Positions 1-6,898 of a DNA stretch of 64,000 nt are shown one piece after another. How positions within the stretch are numbered: position 1 is the stretch's first letter; each line of letters opens with the position of its first letter. Position numbers and translations under genes: made by a program. This stretch comes from PALSA-1296 sp038210275 (GTDB taxonomy: Bacteria; Bacteroidota; Ignavibacteria; Palsa-1295): the NCBI GenBank assembly GCA_038210275.1, contig JBBQWV010000008.1, forward strand, positions 1 through 64,000, written 5' to 3'. The notes beneath the pieces are model-generated. The model had not been told where the DNA came from. It worked only from the letters and a program-made list of their open reading frames with translations, and did no database searches.

Positions 1-430
1 CGTCAGAAGTATGAAGTGCTTCGCCTCCATAACTGGTTATCCAAAAATCAGACTTACTGAAAGCAAAAAGTTGATCATCTGCTAAGGCTCCGTTAAGCAT
101 TGTATTGTGGGTTCTATCTACAATGTTAACTAAGGTAAAAGCGGCTCCATCATAATGCCACAAACTTGAACCTAAAACATAAATATCATTATCGCCAAAA
201 ACCCAGACTCCAGTTATTGCTACTTCTCCCGGTACGCTGAATTGCTTCCAGCTAAATGCATGAGCCAACGAATCTTTTATTCTCTGAAGTGAATCTTGAT
301 TAAGGTTACACGTATCGCATGGATGGTGCGTCGTATCAGTTGGTGGATCTGTGACTTGCTTTTTGCATGAAGTCCATGCTCCGCTGAGAACCACTGCGGC
401 AAAAAGAAGAGGGATGAGTTTCAAACGCAT
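1..430 (-). CDS. Putative lipoprotein, 3' end outside the window
   Basis: A minus-strand frame opens at an ATG at 430 and stays open to the window edge (143 complete codons). It begins with a short signal peptide (MRLKLIPLLFAAVVLSGAW) followed by TSC, a plausible lipobox, and then a Pro/Thr/Asp-rich linker with two Cys residues (about residues 32-42). The rest is Trp/Gly/Asp-rich (WVFGDNDIYVLG, LWHYDG), resembling bacterial beta-propeller-like lipoproteins in which each repeat reads as a 'case' of W-x-F/Y-G. Function is unknown. It is transcribed away from the gene at 623. The product is probably exported and lipid-anchored. Confidence 0.7.
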   Translation of the reverse strand, partial: MRLKLIPLLFAAVVLSGAWTSCKKQVTDPPTDTTHHPCDTCNLNQDSLQRIKDSLAHAFSWKQFSVPGEVAITGVWVFGDNDIYVLGSSLWHYDGAAFTLVNIVDRTHNTMLNGALADDQLFAFSKSDFWITSYGGEALHTSD

Positions 431-549
431 GAAGTTGTAACCCCGAAGGGTTGTTTAGGGTTGCCAGAAAGTATGTGAGATATTCCGCTCCCTGAATCAC
501 GAAATCTCTTTGCTTGCTAAAGGGTTAGAATACGGGAAGTTATTCGGTA

Positions 550-583
550 TTGCCGGAGATTTACGTAATTTTGCTTATCTTTG
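550..583 (+). promoter_or_regulatory. Bacteroidota-type promoter of the CpoB-like gene
   Basis: TTG at 550-552, a 23-base spacer, then TATCTTTG at 576-583 match the -33/-7 pattern (TTG / TAnnTTTG) of the primary sigma factor of Bacteroidota. Transcription would start near 590, about 33 bases before the ATG at 623. This also argues against the in-frame TTG at 581, which lies inside the -7 box. Confidence 0.6.
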
Positions 584-622
584 CTTGACAATATAGAGGC
601 ATATCAGCCCGACCGGAGGATT

Positions 623-1408
623 ATGAAGCTTATGCGAACAGGACAAAAACTTACGACCATCGCCTTTATTGCTATGATGGCACTGCTTATCAGCTGCCGT
701 CCGTCGCAACAGACTAAGCGCAACGCCGCTGCGAATTCGCGCAATAATGCGGCAACGCAAACTTCAGCAAAGGGAATGGATTCCATCCTCATGGTGCAGG
801 AAAAACTGCTGACGATCATTGATACGATGAGTAACGTCCTTGCGCAAGACCGCTCACGCATTCGCAATCTTGAACTTGAAGTTGCAAAGCTCAGAAGTAT
901 GTTAGATCAACAGCGTCCAATGATGGGCGGAGGCGCACCGCCACCGCAAGCTCCTCAGCAAAATTATACGGCACCTGCTCCGCAACAAAATCAATCGTAC
1001 ATTCCGCCAAGCCAACCGCAGCAACCCCCGACAAATCCGCCAAATGATAAATATAGCGGCGCGTTGCAATCATTTAATAACGGCAGATATATGGATGCGC
1101 TGACTTCCTTCGATGAGCTTTCGCGTGGTGATCAGACTTCGCAGTATGCTCCGAATTATTTATACTGGAAAGGCGAATCTCTTTATGCGCTTGGGCAATA
1201 TGATGAGGCGATCAGAACATTCCATGATGTGCTCAATAAATATCCGACATCAGGCAAAGCCGATGACTCCGAATTTAAGATTGGCGCAGCATACGAAAAA
1301 CTTGGCGATAAGACCAATGCTCGTGCGGCTTATGAAAGACTGACTTTGAGTTTCCCCGAAAGCGAATATAATGCCCGCGCACAAGCACGAATAAATAAAT
1401 TAAAATAG
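623..1408 (+). CDS. CpoB/YbgF-like TPR lipoprotein
   Basis: This 261-residue protein has a signal peptide ending in LLISC (lipobox, Cys at about residue 25), a predicted coiled-coil stretch (about 55-100), a Pro/Gln-rich linker (about 100-145), and three tetratricopeptide-type repeats (about 148-260, each with the Y-x-G/A-L... pattern). This is the layout of CpoB/YbgF, the Tol-Pal partner that couples outer-membrane constriction to septal wall synthesis, although Bacteroidota versions are often called just TPR lipoproteins. The start is ATG 623, with GGAGG at 616-620. Pal and Tol genes are not in view. A second TPR lipoprotein follows at 2300, so the three genes 623-2950 may form one envelope operon. 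Confidence 0.7.
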   Translation: MKLMRTGQKLTTIAFIAMMALLISCRPSQQTKRNAAANSRNNAATQTSAKGMDSILMVQEKLLTIIDTMSNVLAQDRSRIRNLELEVAKLRSMLDQQRPMMGGGAPPPQAPQQNYTAPAPQQNQSYIPPSQPQQPPTNPPNDKYSGALQSFNNGRYMDALTSFDELSRGDQTSQYAPNYLYWKGESLYALGQYDEAIRTFHDVLNKYPTSGKADDSEFKIGAAYEKLGDKTNARAAYERLTLSFPESEYNARAQARINKLK

Positions 1409-1438
1409 TTTGCAATACAAGATTTTTTTTTCACAAGT

Positions 1439-2284
1439 ATGATAGTGAAGACAATGAAAATGAAACGAACACTACAGTCCATAATTCTTTCTTCAGCGCT
1501 GCTGCTGATTTGCTCCGAAGCAAATGCGCAGGCAGGCGACGTGATCGCACCGACGGACCCTGAGTCACTGGCAACGATCTTGTCGGTGAAGCTCTCCGGT
1601 GGATTCGGGATCGGACGCGCTAATCAAAATTTCGGCTCCAATGGATCATCAGCCGTTTGGTGGGGTTACGGTCAGGGCGTCAAGATGGATGCGGCGATTG
1701 ATATTCCATTGCTTCCGATAGAAGTAATTAATTCCGATGCACAGGATAACGAACCGGAAAGATTTTCTATTGTCGGCTTGGAATTAGAATTCGCAAGCGG
1801 TTATCATATTTCCGTCGGCGGTACTTCTGCTGATGGCGCTTCGACGACGACAAGAAGTTACACCTACATTCCGATCACGATCGGCTTCAATGCTCGCGCC
1901 ACGTTCGGCGCAGGAATGCCATCGGTCTATATCGGCGCAGGCGGCGGTTTGTATCTGAAAGGAATTTACGAAGATAATACAACGACGGCAAATACTGCAA
2001 CGGCAACAAAGAATGCATACGATCCGCCGCTTCCATTTGCACTTTACGGGCAGATGGGTTTGGAAATTCCGCTGCTCTACTCACCTGATGACGGCAACAG
2101 CTTGCTTGATTTTTTTGTGCAGGCGAAGCTATCCGAAGCGACGAATTATATTTATAAATATACTTCGACGGTCTCGACTCCATCATCTGTTTCAAATACG
2201 ATCGTTACACCGGCAGGTTTGGGATACGGAAGCACAGCATCGAATGTCGCATTCTCACTCGGTATTAAATTTAATATTTATTAA
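1439..2284 (+). CDS. Outer-membrane beta-barrel-like protein
   Basis: This 281-residue protein has a cleavable signal peptide (ending near ANAQA, about residue 31) and alternating hydrophobic/polar strands rich in Gly, Tyr and Thr (YIPITIGFNARATF, VYIGAGGGLYLKGIY, ALYGQMGLEIPLL). It ends in FSLGIKFNIY, an aromatic-terminated final strand typical of outer-membrane barrels. No family-specific motif was recognised. An alternative start is ATG 1454, which leaves the signal peptide intact. It lies between two TPR lipoproteins on the same strand, 30 bases after the first, which suggests co-transcription. Confidence 0.65.
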   Translation: MIVKTMKMKRTLQSIILSSALLLICSEANAQAGDVIAPTDPESLATILSVKLSGGFGIGRANQNFGSNGSSAVWWGYGQGVKMDAAIDIPLLPIEVINSDAQDNEPERFSIVGLELEFASGYHISVGGTSADGASTTTRSYTYIPITIGFNARATFGAGMPSVYIGAGGGLYLKGIYEDNTTTANTATATKNAYDPPLPFALYGQMGLEIPLLYSPDDGNSLLDFFVQAKLSEATNYIYKYTSTVSTPSSVSNTIVTPAGLGYGSTASNVAFSLGIKFNIY

Positions 2285-2299
2285 GAAAGAGAGTAACCT

Positions 2300-2950
2300 A
2301 TGAAAATCACAAAATTATTTCTCGCGCTCTTTCTTGTCGCTTCGCTTCTTTCACTTGATTCATGCCGCTCACGCGCATCGAGGAATCGTAATCTTGCAAA
2401 GAAGAAAACCGATCAGCCTGTTCAGACTCCAACCGGAGGCACATCTGCTCAGCATGTAATGTCTCGTGCCGATAGCGTACTTGCAAAAGTATCGGCAATG
2501 TCGCAAGAGCCGATGGATATTGCTCCGCAAGTTATGCCTGATGATTATCCAAGAAATCAATCCGGGTATGTACCAAGACCTGATCTGAGCGCATACTCAA
2601 CCTACGAAGCAGGGCTAGCAAGCTTCAGCGGCGGAGATTACGATAAAGCGATTGGGCAGTTCTCGCAGATCGTTTCCACAGGCAGACCTTCGGAGATGGT
2701 ACCGAATGCCTATTACTGGATGGGCGAAAGTTATTATGCGATGGGAAGATTCGCCGATGACATTCCGTATTTCGAATACACCGTGCAGATAGGACCGCAA
2801 TACAAACGCGAATCAGCAATGTATAAACTTGCAAGAAGTAATTACGCCATCGGAAACACGCAAGCTGCCAGTATGTGGTATGAAAGACTAAGGACGGAAT
2901 ATCCAAAGTCATCGTATTCCACGAAGTTGAAGAAGCTGGGCGTGTTGTAA
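2300..2950 (+). CDS. TPR lipoprotein
   Basis: This 216-residue protein has a signal peptide and lipobox (LLSLDSC, Cys at about residue 22), a basic/Thr-rich linker, and at least three TPR-like helical repeats from about residue 95 (YEAGLASFSGGDYDKAIGQF, AYYWMGESYYAMGRF, MYKLARSNYAIGN). The C-terminal half is clearly related to the protein encoded at 623, so the two probably arose by duplication and may share an envelope scaffold role. RBS-like AAAGAGAG precedes the ATG. No downstream gene follows directly. A palindromic repeat lies 26 bases after the stop. Confidence 0.65.
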   Translation: MKITKLFLALFLVASLLSLDSCRSRASRNRNLAKKKTDQPVQTPTGGTSAQHVMSRADSVLAKVSAMSQEPMDIAPQVMPDDYPRNQSGYVPRPDLSAYSTYEAGLASFSGGDYDKAIGQFSQIVSTGRPSEMVPNAYYWMGESYYAMGRFADDIPYFEYTVQIGPQYKRESAMYKLARSNYAIGNTQAASMWYERLRTEYPKSSYSTKLKKLGVL

Positions 2951-2976
2951 TTTAGCAACGTCACGCGATTAATATA

Positions 2977-3100
2977 GTGTCATTGCGAGGAGGACTTTAG
3001 TCCGACGAAGCAATCCCCTAAATCGTGGTAGAGATTATCGTTCTACAATCTATCGAGGGGATTGCTTCGTCAACCGCAAGCGGTCTCCTCGCAATGACAC
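2977..3100. repeat. Interspersed palindrome, class I (copy 1)
   Basis: The outer arms GTGTCATTGCGAGGAG and CTCCTCGCAATGACAC are perfect inverted repeats. Inner arms GAAGCAATCCCCT / AGGGGATTGCTTCGTC also pair. The centre (about 40 bases) is unrelated between copies. It sits in the spacer downstream of the TPR lipoprotein gene. Six other full-length copies and one half copy occur in this window. Confidence 0.85.
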
Positions 3101-3201
3101 TACTGGGAAAGGATTGCAACATCTTGCATATCTAAGGAATGTTATAGAACCCCACAAAGTTGTTCTACACTCAATTAATTTTTAACCCCTACTATTTGAA
3201 T

Positions 3202-4401
3202 ATGAAAATGAAATTTTCTTTTCTGAGTTTGTGTGTTGCATCTGCTCTTATGCTGACACTGACTTCTTGCAAAAAAGAAGGCGATACTGCTGCCGGCAAT
3301 GAGATCGTTGTCGGAGAGTATGCTTCGTTGACAGGCAATACAGCGACGTTCGGCAAATCAGCTCATGCCGGAACTGCGCTTGCTATTGATGAGATCAATG
3401 CTGCGGGCGGAGTTCTTGGCAAGCAGATCAAATTGATAACCGAGGACGATCAGTCCAAACCCGAAGATGCTGTGAATGCAGTGCAGAAGCTTATTAACAG
3501 GGATCATATCGTTGCATTGCTTGGCGAAGTAGCCTCCGGCCGTTCGCGTGCCGGTGGACCTATCGCCCAGAAGGCACAAATTCCGATGATCTCTCCTGCT
3601 TCGACTGATGAAGAGGTGACAAAGATCGGTGACTATATTTTCCGCATCTGCTTTATTGATCCCTACCAAGGTGAGGTACTTGCGCAGTTTGCTATGAAGA
3701 CTCTTCATGCAAAACGTGCTGCAGTATTAGTTGACAATAAACAACCGTACTCTCTTGGTCTGGAAAATTCTTTTAATGCGACTATTCGTAAAAATGGTGG
3801 TGATGTTGTCAACGAGCAAGCATATACATCAGGCGATAAAGATTTCCGTGCTGCACTTACATCCATCCGTGCATCAAACCCCGAAGTTATTTTTGTGCCG
3901 GGATATTACGGCGAAGTATCGCTGATCGTTCGTCAGGCGCGTGAACTTGGAATTACCTGCCCATTGCTTGGCGGTGATGGCTGGGATTCACCTGAGCTTA
4001 CCAAAGGCGCAGAGAAGGAATTTAACAATACCTATTTCTCCAATCACTTTTCGACAGAAGATCCCGACCCTGCAGTGCAAGGCTTCATTAAAAAGTATAA
4101 AGCAAAATACAATGCAGAACCCGATGCAATGGCTGCTTTGGGATACGACTCCGGAAATATCCTTGCCGATGCCATCAAACGCGCAGGCGGCACGGATTCA
4201 AAAAAGCTTCGCGATGCTATCGCAGCTACGAAAGATTTTCCAGGCGTAACGGGTGCGATCACCATCAATGCTGAACGCAATGCCTCAAAGCCGCTGACCA
4301 TCCTCCAGATCGTCGAAGGCAAGTACCACTTCGCGCAACGCATCGGCGCCAACGGCGAACCGATGACTGAATTCAAAGCAATGGCTCCGGCAGGAAAATA
4401 G
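3202..4401 (+). CDS. Branched-chain amino acid/amide ABC transporter substrate-binding lipoprotein
   Basis: The 399-residue product belongs to the LivJ/periplasmic-binding type 1 family. It has a lipobox (TLTSC, Cys at about residue 24), then IVVGEYASLTG, AIDEINAAGGVLGKQI, a first lobe with EDDQSKPEDAVNAV, and the hallmark linker SPASTDEEVT. It would capture an amino acid or amide outside the inner membrane and pass it to a LivHMGF-type transporter. No permease or ATPase genes adjoin it, so it is an orphan binding protein here. ATG 3202 was chosen because it gives a normal signal peptide; an ATG at 3160 would add 14 residues in front. A strong terminator follows. Confidence 0.85.
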   Translation: MKMKFSFLSLCVASALMLTLTSCKKEGDTAAGNEIVVGEYASLTGNTATFGKSAHAGTALAIDEINAAGGVLGKQIKLITEDDQSKPEDAVNAVQKLINRDHIVALLGEVASGRSRAGGPIAQKAQIPMISPASTDEEVTKIGDYIFRICFIDPYQGEVLAQFAMKTLHAKRAAVLVDNKQPYSLGLENSFNATIRKNGGDVVNEQAYTSGDKDFRAALTSIRASNPEVIFVPGYYGEVSLIVRQARELGITCPLLGGDGWDSPELTKGAEKEFNNTYFSNHFSTEDPDPAVQGFIKKYKAKYNAEPDAMAALGYDSGNILADAIKRAGGTDSKKLRDAIAATKDFPGVTGAITINAERNASKPLTILQIVEGKYHFAQRIGANGEPMTEFKAMAPAGK

Positions 4402-4423
4402 TCGAATTAACCTTGATTTGTCT

Positions 4424-4453
4424 AAAAACCTCTCTTTTGAGAGGTTTTTTTTA
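4424..4453 (+). terminator. Rho-independent terminator after the binding-protein gene
   Basis: Stem AAAAACCTCTC / GAGAGGTTTTT with a TTTT loop is followed by a T-rich run (TTTTTTTTAT). It lies 23 bases after the stop and separates this gene from the dcw promoter. Confidence 0.85.
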
Positions 4454-4535
4454 TATTTTTCTATAAATCATTTATTGAAAAATAAGGACTTACGGGGATT
4501 GGACAAAGAAAAATCAAAAAATCTTTCAAAAACGC

Positions 4536-4566
4536 TTGCATTTGGCGAAAGAATGTAGTATATTTG
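4536..4566 (+). promoter_or_regulatory. Promoter of the dcw cluster (PmraZ)
   Basis: TTG at 4536-4538, exactly 20 bases, then TATATTTG at 4559-4566: a near-perfect Bacteroidota -33/-7 pair. Transcription would begin near 4573, just before the MraZ boxes, leaving a leader of about 170 bases before mraZ. Confidence 0.75.
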
Positions 4567-4574
4567 TACCCATA

Positions 4575-4592
4575 AAGTGGGGCAAAGTGGGA
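4575..4592 (+). promoter_or_regulatory. MraZ-box operator (two direct repeats)
   Basis: AAAGTGGGG (4575-4582) and AAAGTGGGA (4585-4592) repeat with a 10-base period, giving TGGGN-N5-TGGGN. This is the repeat that MraZ binds in front of dcw clusters in other bacteria. Two boxes are visible, whereas three or four are common elsewhere. The position, overlapping the inferred transcription start and upstream of mraZ itself, fits autoregulation of the operon. Confidence 0.7.
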
Positions 4593-4620
4593 GCATCTAC
4601 TGTTTTTAGGTAAGTAGTGG

Positions 4621-4742
4621 CTTAGAGTGAGGGGGCAAAGATACTCTAAGCACGGCTTGTGGGATGTTCCCTCCCCCCGCTTTTTTAAAGCTAAAACCCT
4701 CATTAATTTTAGCTTTTAGCTTTTTTAGCTTTTAGCTTTTTC
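4621..4742 (+). other. Structured leader of the dcw operon
   Basis: Between the operator and mraZ the leader contains CTTAGAGT (4621-4628) pairing with ACTCTAAG (4643-4650), G- and C-runs, and AGCTAAAA (4689-4696) pairing with TTTTAGCT (4707-4714). It ends in repeats of TTTTAGC (4707-4740). No coding frame was found. It may act in attenuation or stability, but I see no known riboswitch. Confidence 0.4.
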
Positions 4743-4745
4743 ATA

Positions 4746-5204
4746 GTGTCATCATTCAAAGGAAGCGATACATATTCGGTTGATGCAAAGGGACGGGTAA
4801 GCATACCGTCTAAAATGCGTCGTAACATTAGCGCCGAAGCTCGCTCGACGTTCGTCTTGACACGCGGTCTGGAAAAATGTTTGTATGCCTATCCCCTCGA
4901 TGAATGGAAGAAGCTGGAAACCAGCATCCAAACACTTCAGCAATCGAGCGATCAGGACCGGTTTTATATGCGGATGCTGATGCAATATAGCGAAGAGCTT
5001 GTGCTCGATAGCCAGTACCGCCTGCTGATCCCACAAAGTTTACTCGAGTTTGCCGAGATCAAGAAAGAAGTGTATTTTATCGGAGTGCTCGATCATATCG
5101 AACTCTGGCATCCCCTGAATTTCAAAAAGTATATCGAAGGCATGAAGCAAAGCTACGAGAACGTAGCCGAGCAAGTTTTGGGCATGAGAAATACACCAGC
5201 CTAA
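4746..5204 (+). CDS. mraZ: Transcriptional regulator MraZ
   Basis: This 152-residue protein has the two AbrB-like halves of MraZ. The first opens with SVDAKGRVSIPSKMRRNI (the conserved D-x-K-G-R-x-x-I/L-P motif). The second has LDSQYRLLIPQSLLEFAEI, in the usual D-x-x-G-R-I-x-I-P position but with QYR in place of GR. MraZ forms a ring that binds TGGGN repeats and controls its own dcw operon, and such repeats lie upstream at 4575-4592. The start is GTG 4746. It is the first gene of the cluster, 27 bases before rsmH. MraZ proteins also bind nucleoid DNA in some species. Confidence 0.93.
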   Translation: MSSFKGSDTYSVDAKGRVSIPSKMRRNISAEARSTFVLTRGLEKCLYAYPLDEWKKLETSIQTLQQSSDQDRFYMRMLMQYSEELVLDSQYRLLIPQSLLEFAEIKKEVYFIGVLDHIELWHPLNFKKYIEGMKQSYENVAEQVLGMRNTPA

Positions 5205-5231
5205 ATTATTCGGGCAGTTCATTGAAATAAC

Positions 5232-6242
5232 GTGCAGCGAGAACATGAGTACCATATTCCCGTTCTTGCCAAAGAAGCAATAGATGCGCTGAATATCATA
5301 TCCGGCGGCATCTATATAGATGCAACACTTGGCGGAGGAGGATATTCGGAGATGATCTTAGAGCGGATAGATGCGCTAAGTTTTAGTGGGATGGACTTTA
5401 GTCCGTCCGAACGGACTGAAATCCGTTCCACTGAAGTCAAGAGTACTTCACTATACGGCTTCGATACTGATCCACAGGCTCAGGAATATGCAGCGAAGAG
5501 GCTTGAAAGATTCGGAAAAAGATTTGAAGTTATTAAAGATAATTTTTCGAATCTTAAAGAAGCATTAAGCAAGGAAGATGTAACGACGATTAACGGAATC
5601 GTCTATGATCTCGGTGTCTCAAGCCGGCAATTCGATACAACGAGTGTCGGCTTAAGCTACCGATTTGATGCGCCGCTTGATATGCGGCTTGATCCGAGGC
5701 TCGAGCGAAGTGCAATGGATATCATTGCAACAGCAAGCATTGACGAATTAAAATATATCTTCGGCAACTATGGCGAAGAGCCGATGAGCGGAAGGATTGC
5801 AAGGTGGATCGTCGAAGCAAGAGACGTCAAGCCGATTAAGACGACTCATGAACTTGCATCAGTTGTGACGCAAGGCATTCGCGAAGATAAAAAGAATTCA
5901 ACTCTTTCGCGAATATTTCAGGCATTGCGCATTGAAGTGAACGATGAACTTGGAAGTCTGAGATCTTCATTAGAGCAGGCTCTTGAGATGCTCTCATCAG
6001 GCGGAAGACTCGTTGTCGTCAGTTATCATTCGCTTGAAGATAGAATTGTAAAAGATTTTTTTGCAGCCGCAGCGAAACCTAAAGTTGCTGAAGGCTCACT
6101 CGAATCGCTTCGGCAGAGCATTGACGAAGACAAGGCGCTCTTGAAGCTGATCACAAAAAAGCCGATCATCCCTTCTGATGAAGAGATCGAGGCGAACCCA
6201 AGAGCACGAAGCGCGAAACTTCGAGTAGCTGAGAAGAAATAA
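5232..6242 (+). CDS. rsmH: 16S rRNA (cytosine(1402)-N4)-methyltransferase RsmH, with an inserted peptide
   Basis: RsmH (MraW) methylates N4 of C1402 in the ribosomal P site. The family motifs are all present: HIPVLAKEA at the N-terminus, YIDATLGGGGYSEMIL (SAM loop), YGFDTDPQAQ, LGVSSRQFD, and RLVVVSYHSLEDRIVKDFF, ending in ENPRAR-type NPRARSAKLRVAE. The start is GTG 5232. Compared with other RsmH proteins, about 20 extra residues (about 47-70, containing GMDFSPSERT and IRST) sit between the SAM-binding glycine loop helix and the second strand. They are encoded by a palindromic element at 5385-5432. All catalytic motifs remain in frame, so the enzyme is probably active. Confidence 0.93.
   Translation: MQREHEYHIPVLAKEAIDALNIISGGIYIDATLGGGGYSEMILERIDALSFSGMDFSPSERTEIRSTEVKSTSLYGFDTDPQAQEYAAKRLERFGKRFEVIKDNFSNLKEALSKEDVTTINGIVYDLGVSSRQFDTTSVGLSYRFDAPLDMRLDPRLERSAMDIIATASIDELKYIFGNYGEEPMSGRIARWIVEARDVKPIKTTHELASVVTQGIREDKKNSTLSRIFQALRIEVNDELGSLRSSLEQALEMLSSGGRLVVVSYHSLEDRIVKDFFAAAAKPKVAEGSLESLRQSIDEDKALLKLITKKPIIPSDEEIEANPRARSAKLRVAEKK
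5385..5432 (+). repeat. Protein-coding palindrome, class II (copy in rsmH)
   Basis: A 48-base element framed by AGTGG and CCACT holds two adjacent small hairpins: GGACT-TT-AGTCC and CGGACT-GA-AATCCG. It begins exactly at codon 52 of rsmH and adds the peptide SGMDFSPSERTEIRST without shifting the frame. A close relative lies in ftsI at 6998. Confidence 0.85.
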
Positions 6243-6247
6243 AGTTG

Positions 6248-6354
6248 TAATTGCGAGAACGTCTGCAGCGGCGGACGACGGAGCAATCTAAGGAAGATGA
6301 GATGGTTAGGTTAAAACTCTGGCATTTTAGATTGCTTCGTATCTCGCAATGATG
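6248..6354. repeat. Interspersed palindrome, class I (copy 2, degenerate)
   Basis: Arms ATTGCGAGA and TCTCGCAAT flank GGAGCAATCTAA and TTTTAGATTGCTTCG. This copy is shorter and more diverged than copy 1. It belongs to the subtype with GCAATCTAA inner arms and fills most of the rsmH-ftsL spacer. Confidence 0.75.
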
Positions 6355-6391
6355 TGTAGTCGCATTTAGTAATAACGTATTTATTTGCCCC

Positions 6392-6841
6392 ATGACAAAT
6401 TTAGCCTTTACACCACGTATGAAAGCTGCTCCTTCGGGCGGAGCTTTAGGTGTGAAAGGAAATTTCTACCAGCCAAAGTCCCAACCACAATTTTCGGAGG
6501 ATGAATATCCTGAACCGGAAAGCGTAATTCCCGAAAAGAAAAAACCGCAAGGCGAAACACTTGAAAAAGTCGTTAAGCGCATCCCCACATTTTACGTTAT
6601 CATTTTTTTTAGTGTATTTACTGCATGCGCAGTACTTATTATTTGGAATACGCTGCAAGTAAATAGATTAACGTACGACAAATCAAAATTAGAAGGAAAG
6701 ATCGAGCAGACAAAGCAGCGCATCATCAAGCTCAAAGCGCAGGAGATGCAACTCTCGGCACCCGATAGAGTGCGCGAGATCGCAAAAGGAAAATTCGGTA
6801 TGATCGAAGCAAACGGAATTGACGAATTAATAATAAAGTAA
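6392..6841 (+). CDS. ftsL: FtsL/DivIC-type cell division protein
   Basis: This 149-residue bitopic membrane protein has a long cytoplasmic, Pro/Glu/Lys-rich tail (1-69), one transmembrane segment (FYVIIFFSVFTACAVLIIW, about 70-90), then a leucine-zipper-like coiled coil (about 95-125) and the FtsL ending SAPDRVREIAKGKFGM. The order rsmH-ftsL-ftsI supports the call. FtsL links FtsQ/B to the FtsWI synthase at the septum. The cytoplasmic tail contains a small GC-rich hairpin-coding patch (GCTCC...GGAGC near 6430). FtsL sequences are poorly conserved, so the identification rests on topology, the C-terminal motif and position. Confidence 0.85.
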   Translation: MTNLAFTPRMKAAPSGGALGVKGNFYQPKSQPQFSEDEYPEPESVIPEKKKPQGETLEKVVKRIPTFYVIIFFSVFTACAVLIIWNTLQVNRLTYDKSKLEGKIEQTKQRIIKLKAQEMQLSAPDRVREIAKGKFGMIEANGIDELIIK

Positions 6842-6898
6842 TTCTTTGCCCGGCATAAACAATAATTTGTAAAAGAACTAAGGGAGATAACACGAACC

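Noticed and set aside
4707..4740. TTTTAGC repeats before mraZ as extra MraZ boxes
   Set aside because: They lack the TGGG core and look like AT-rich spacer phrases.
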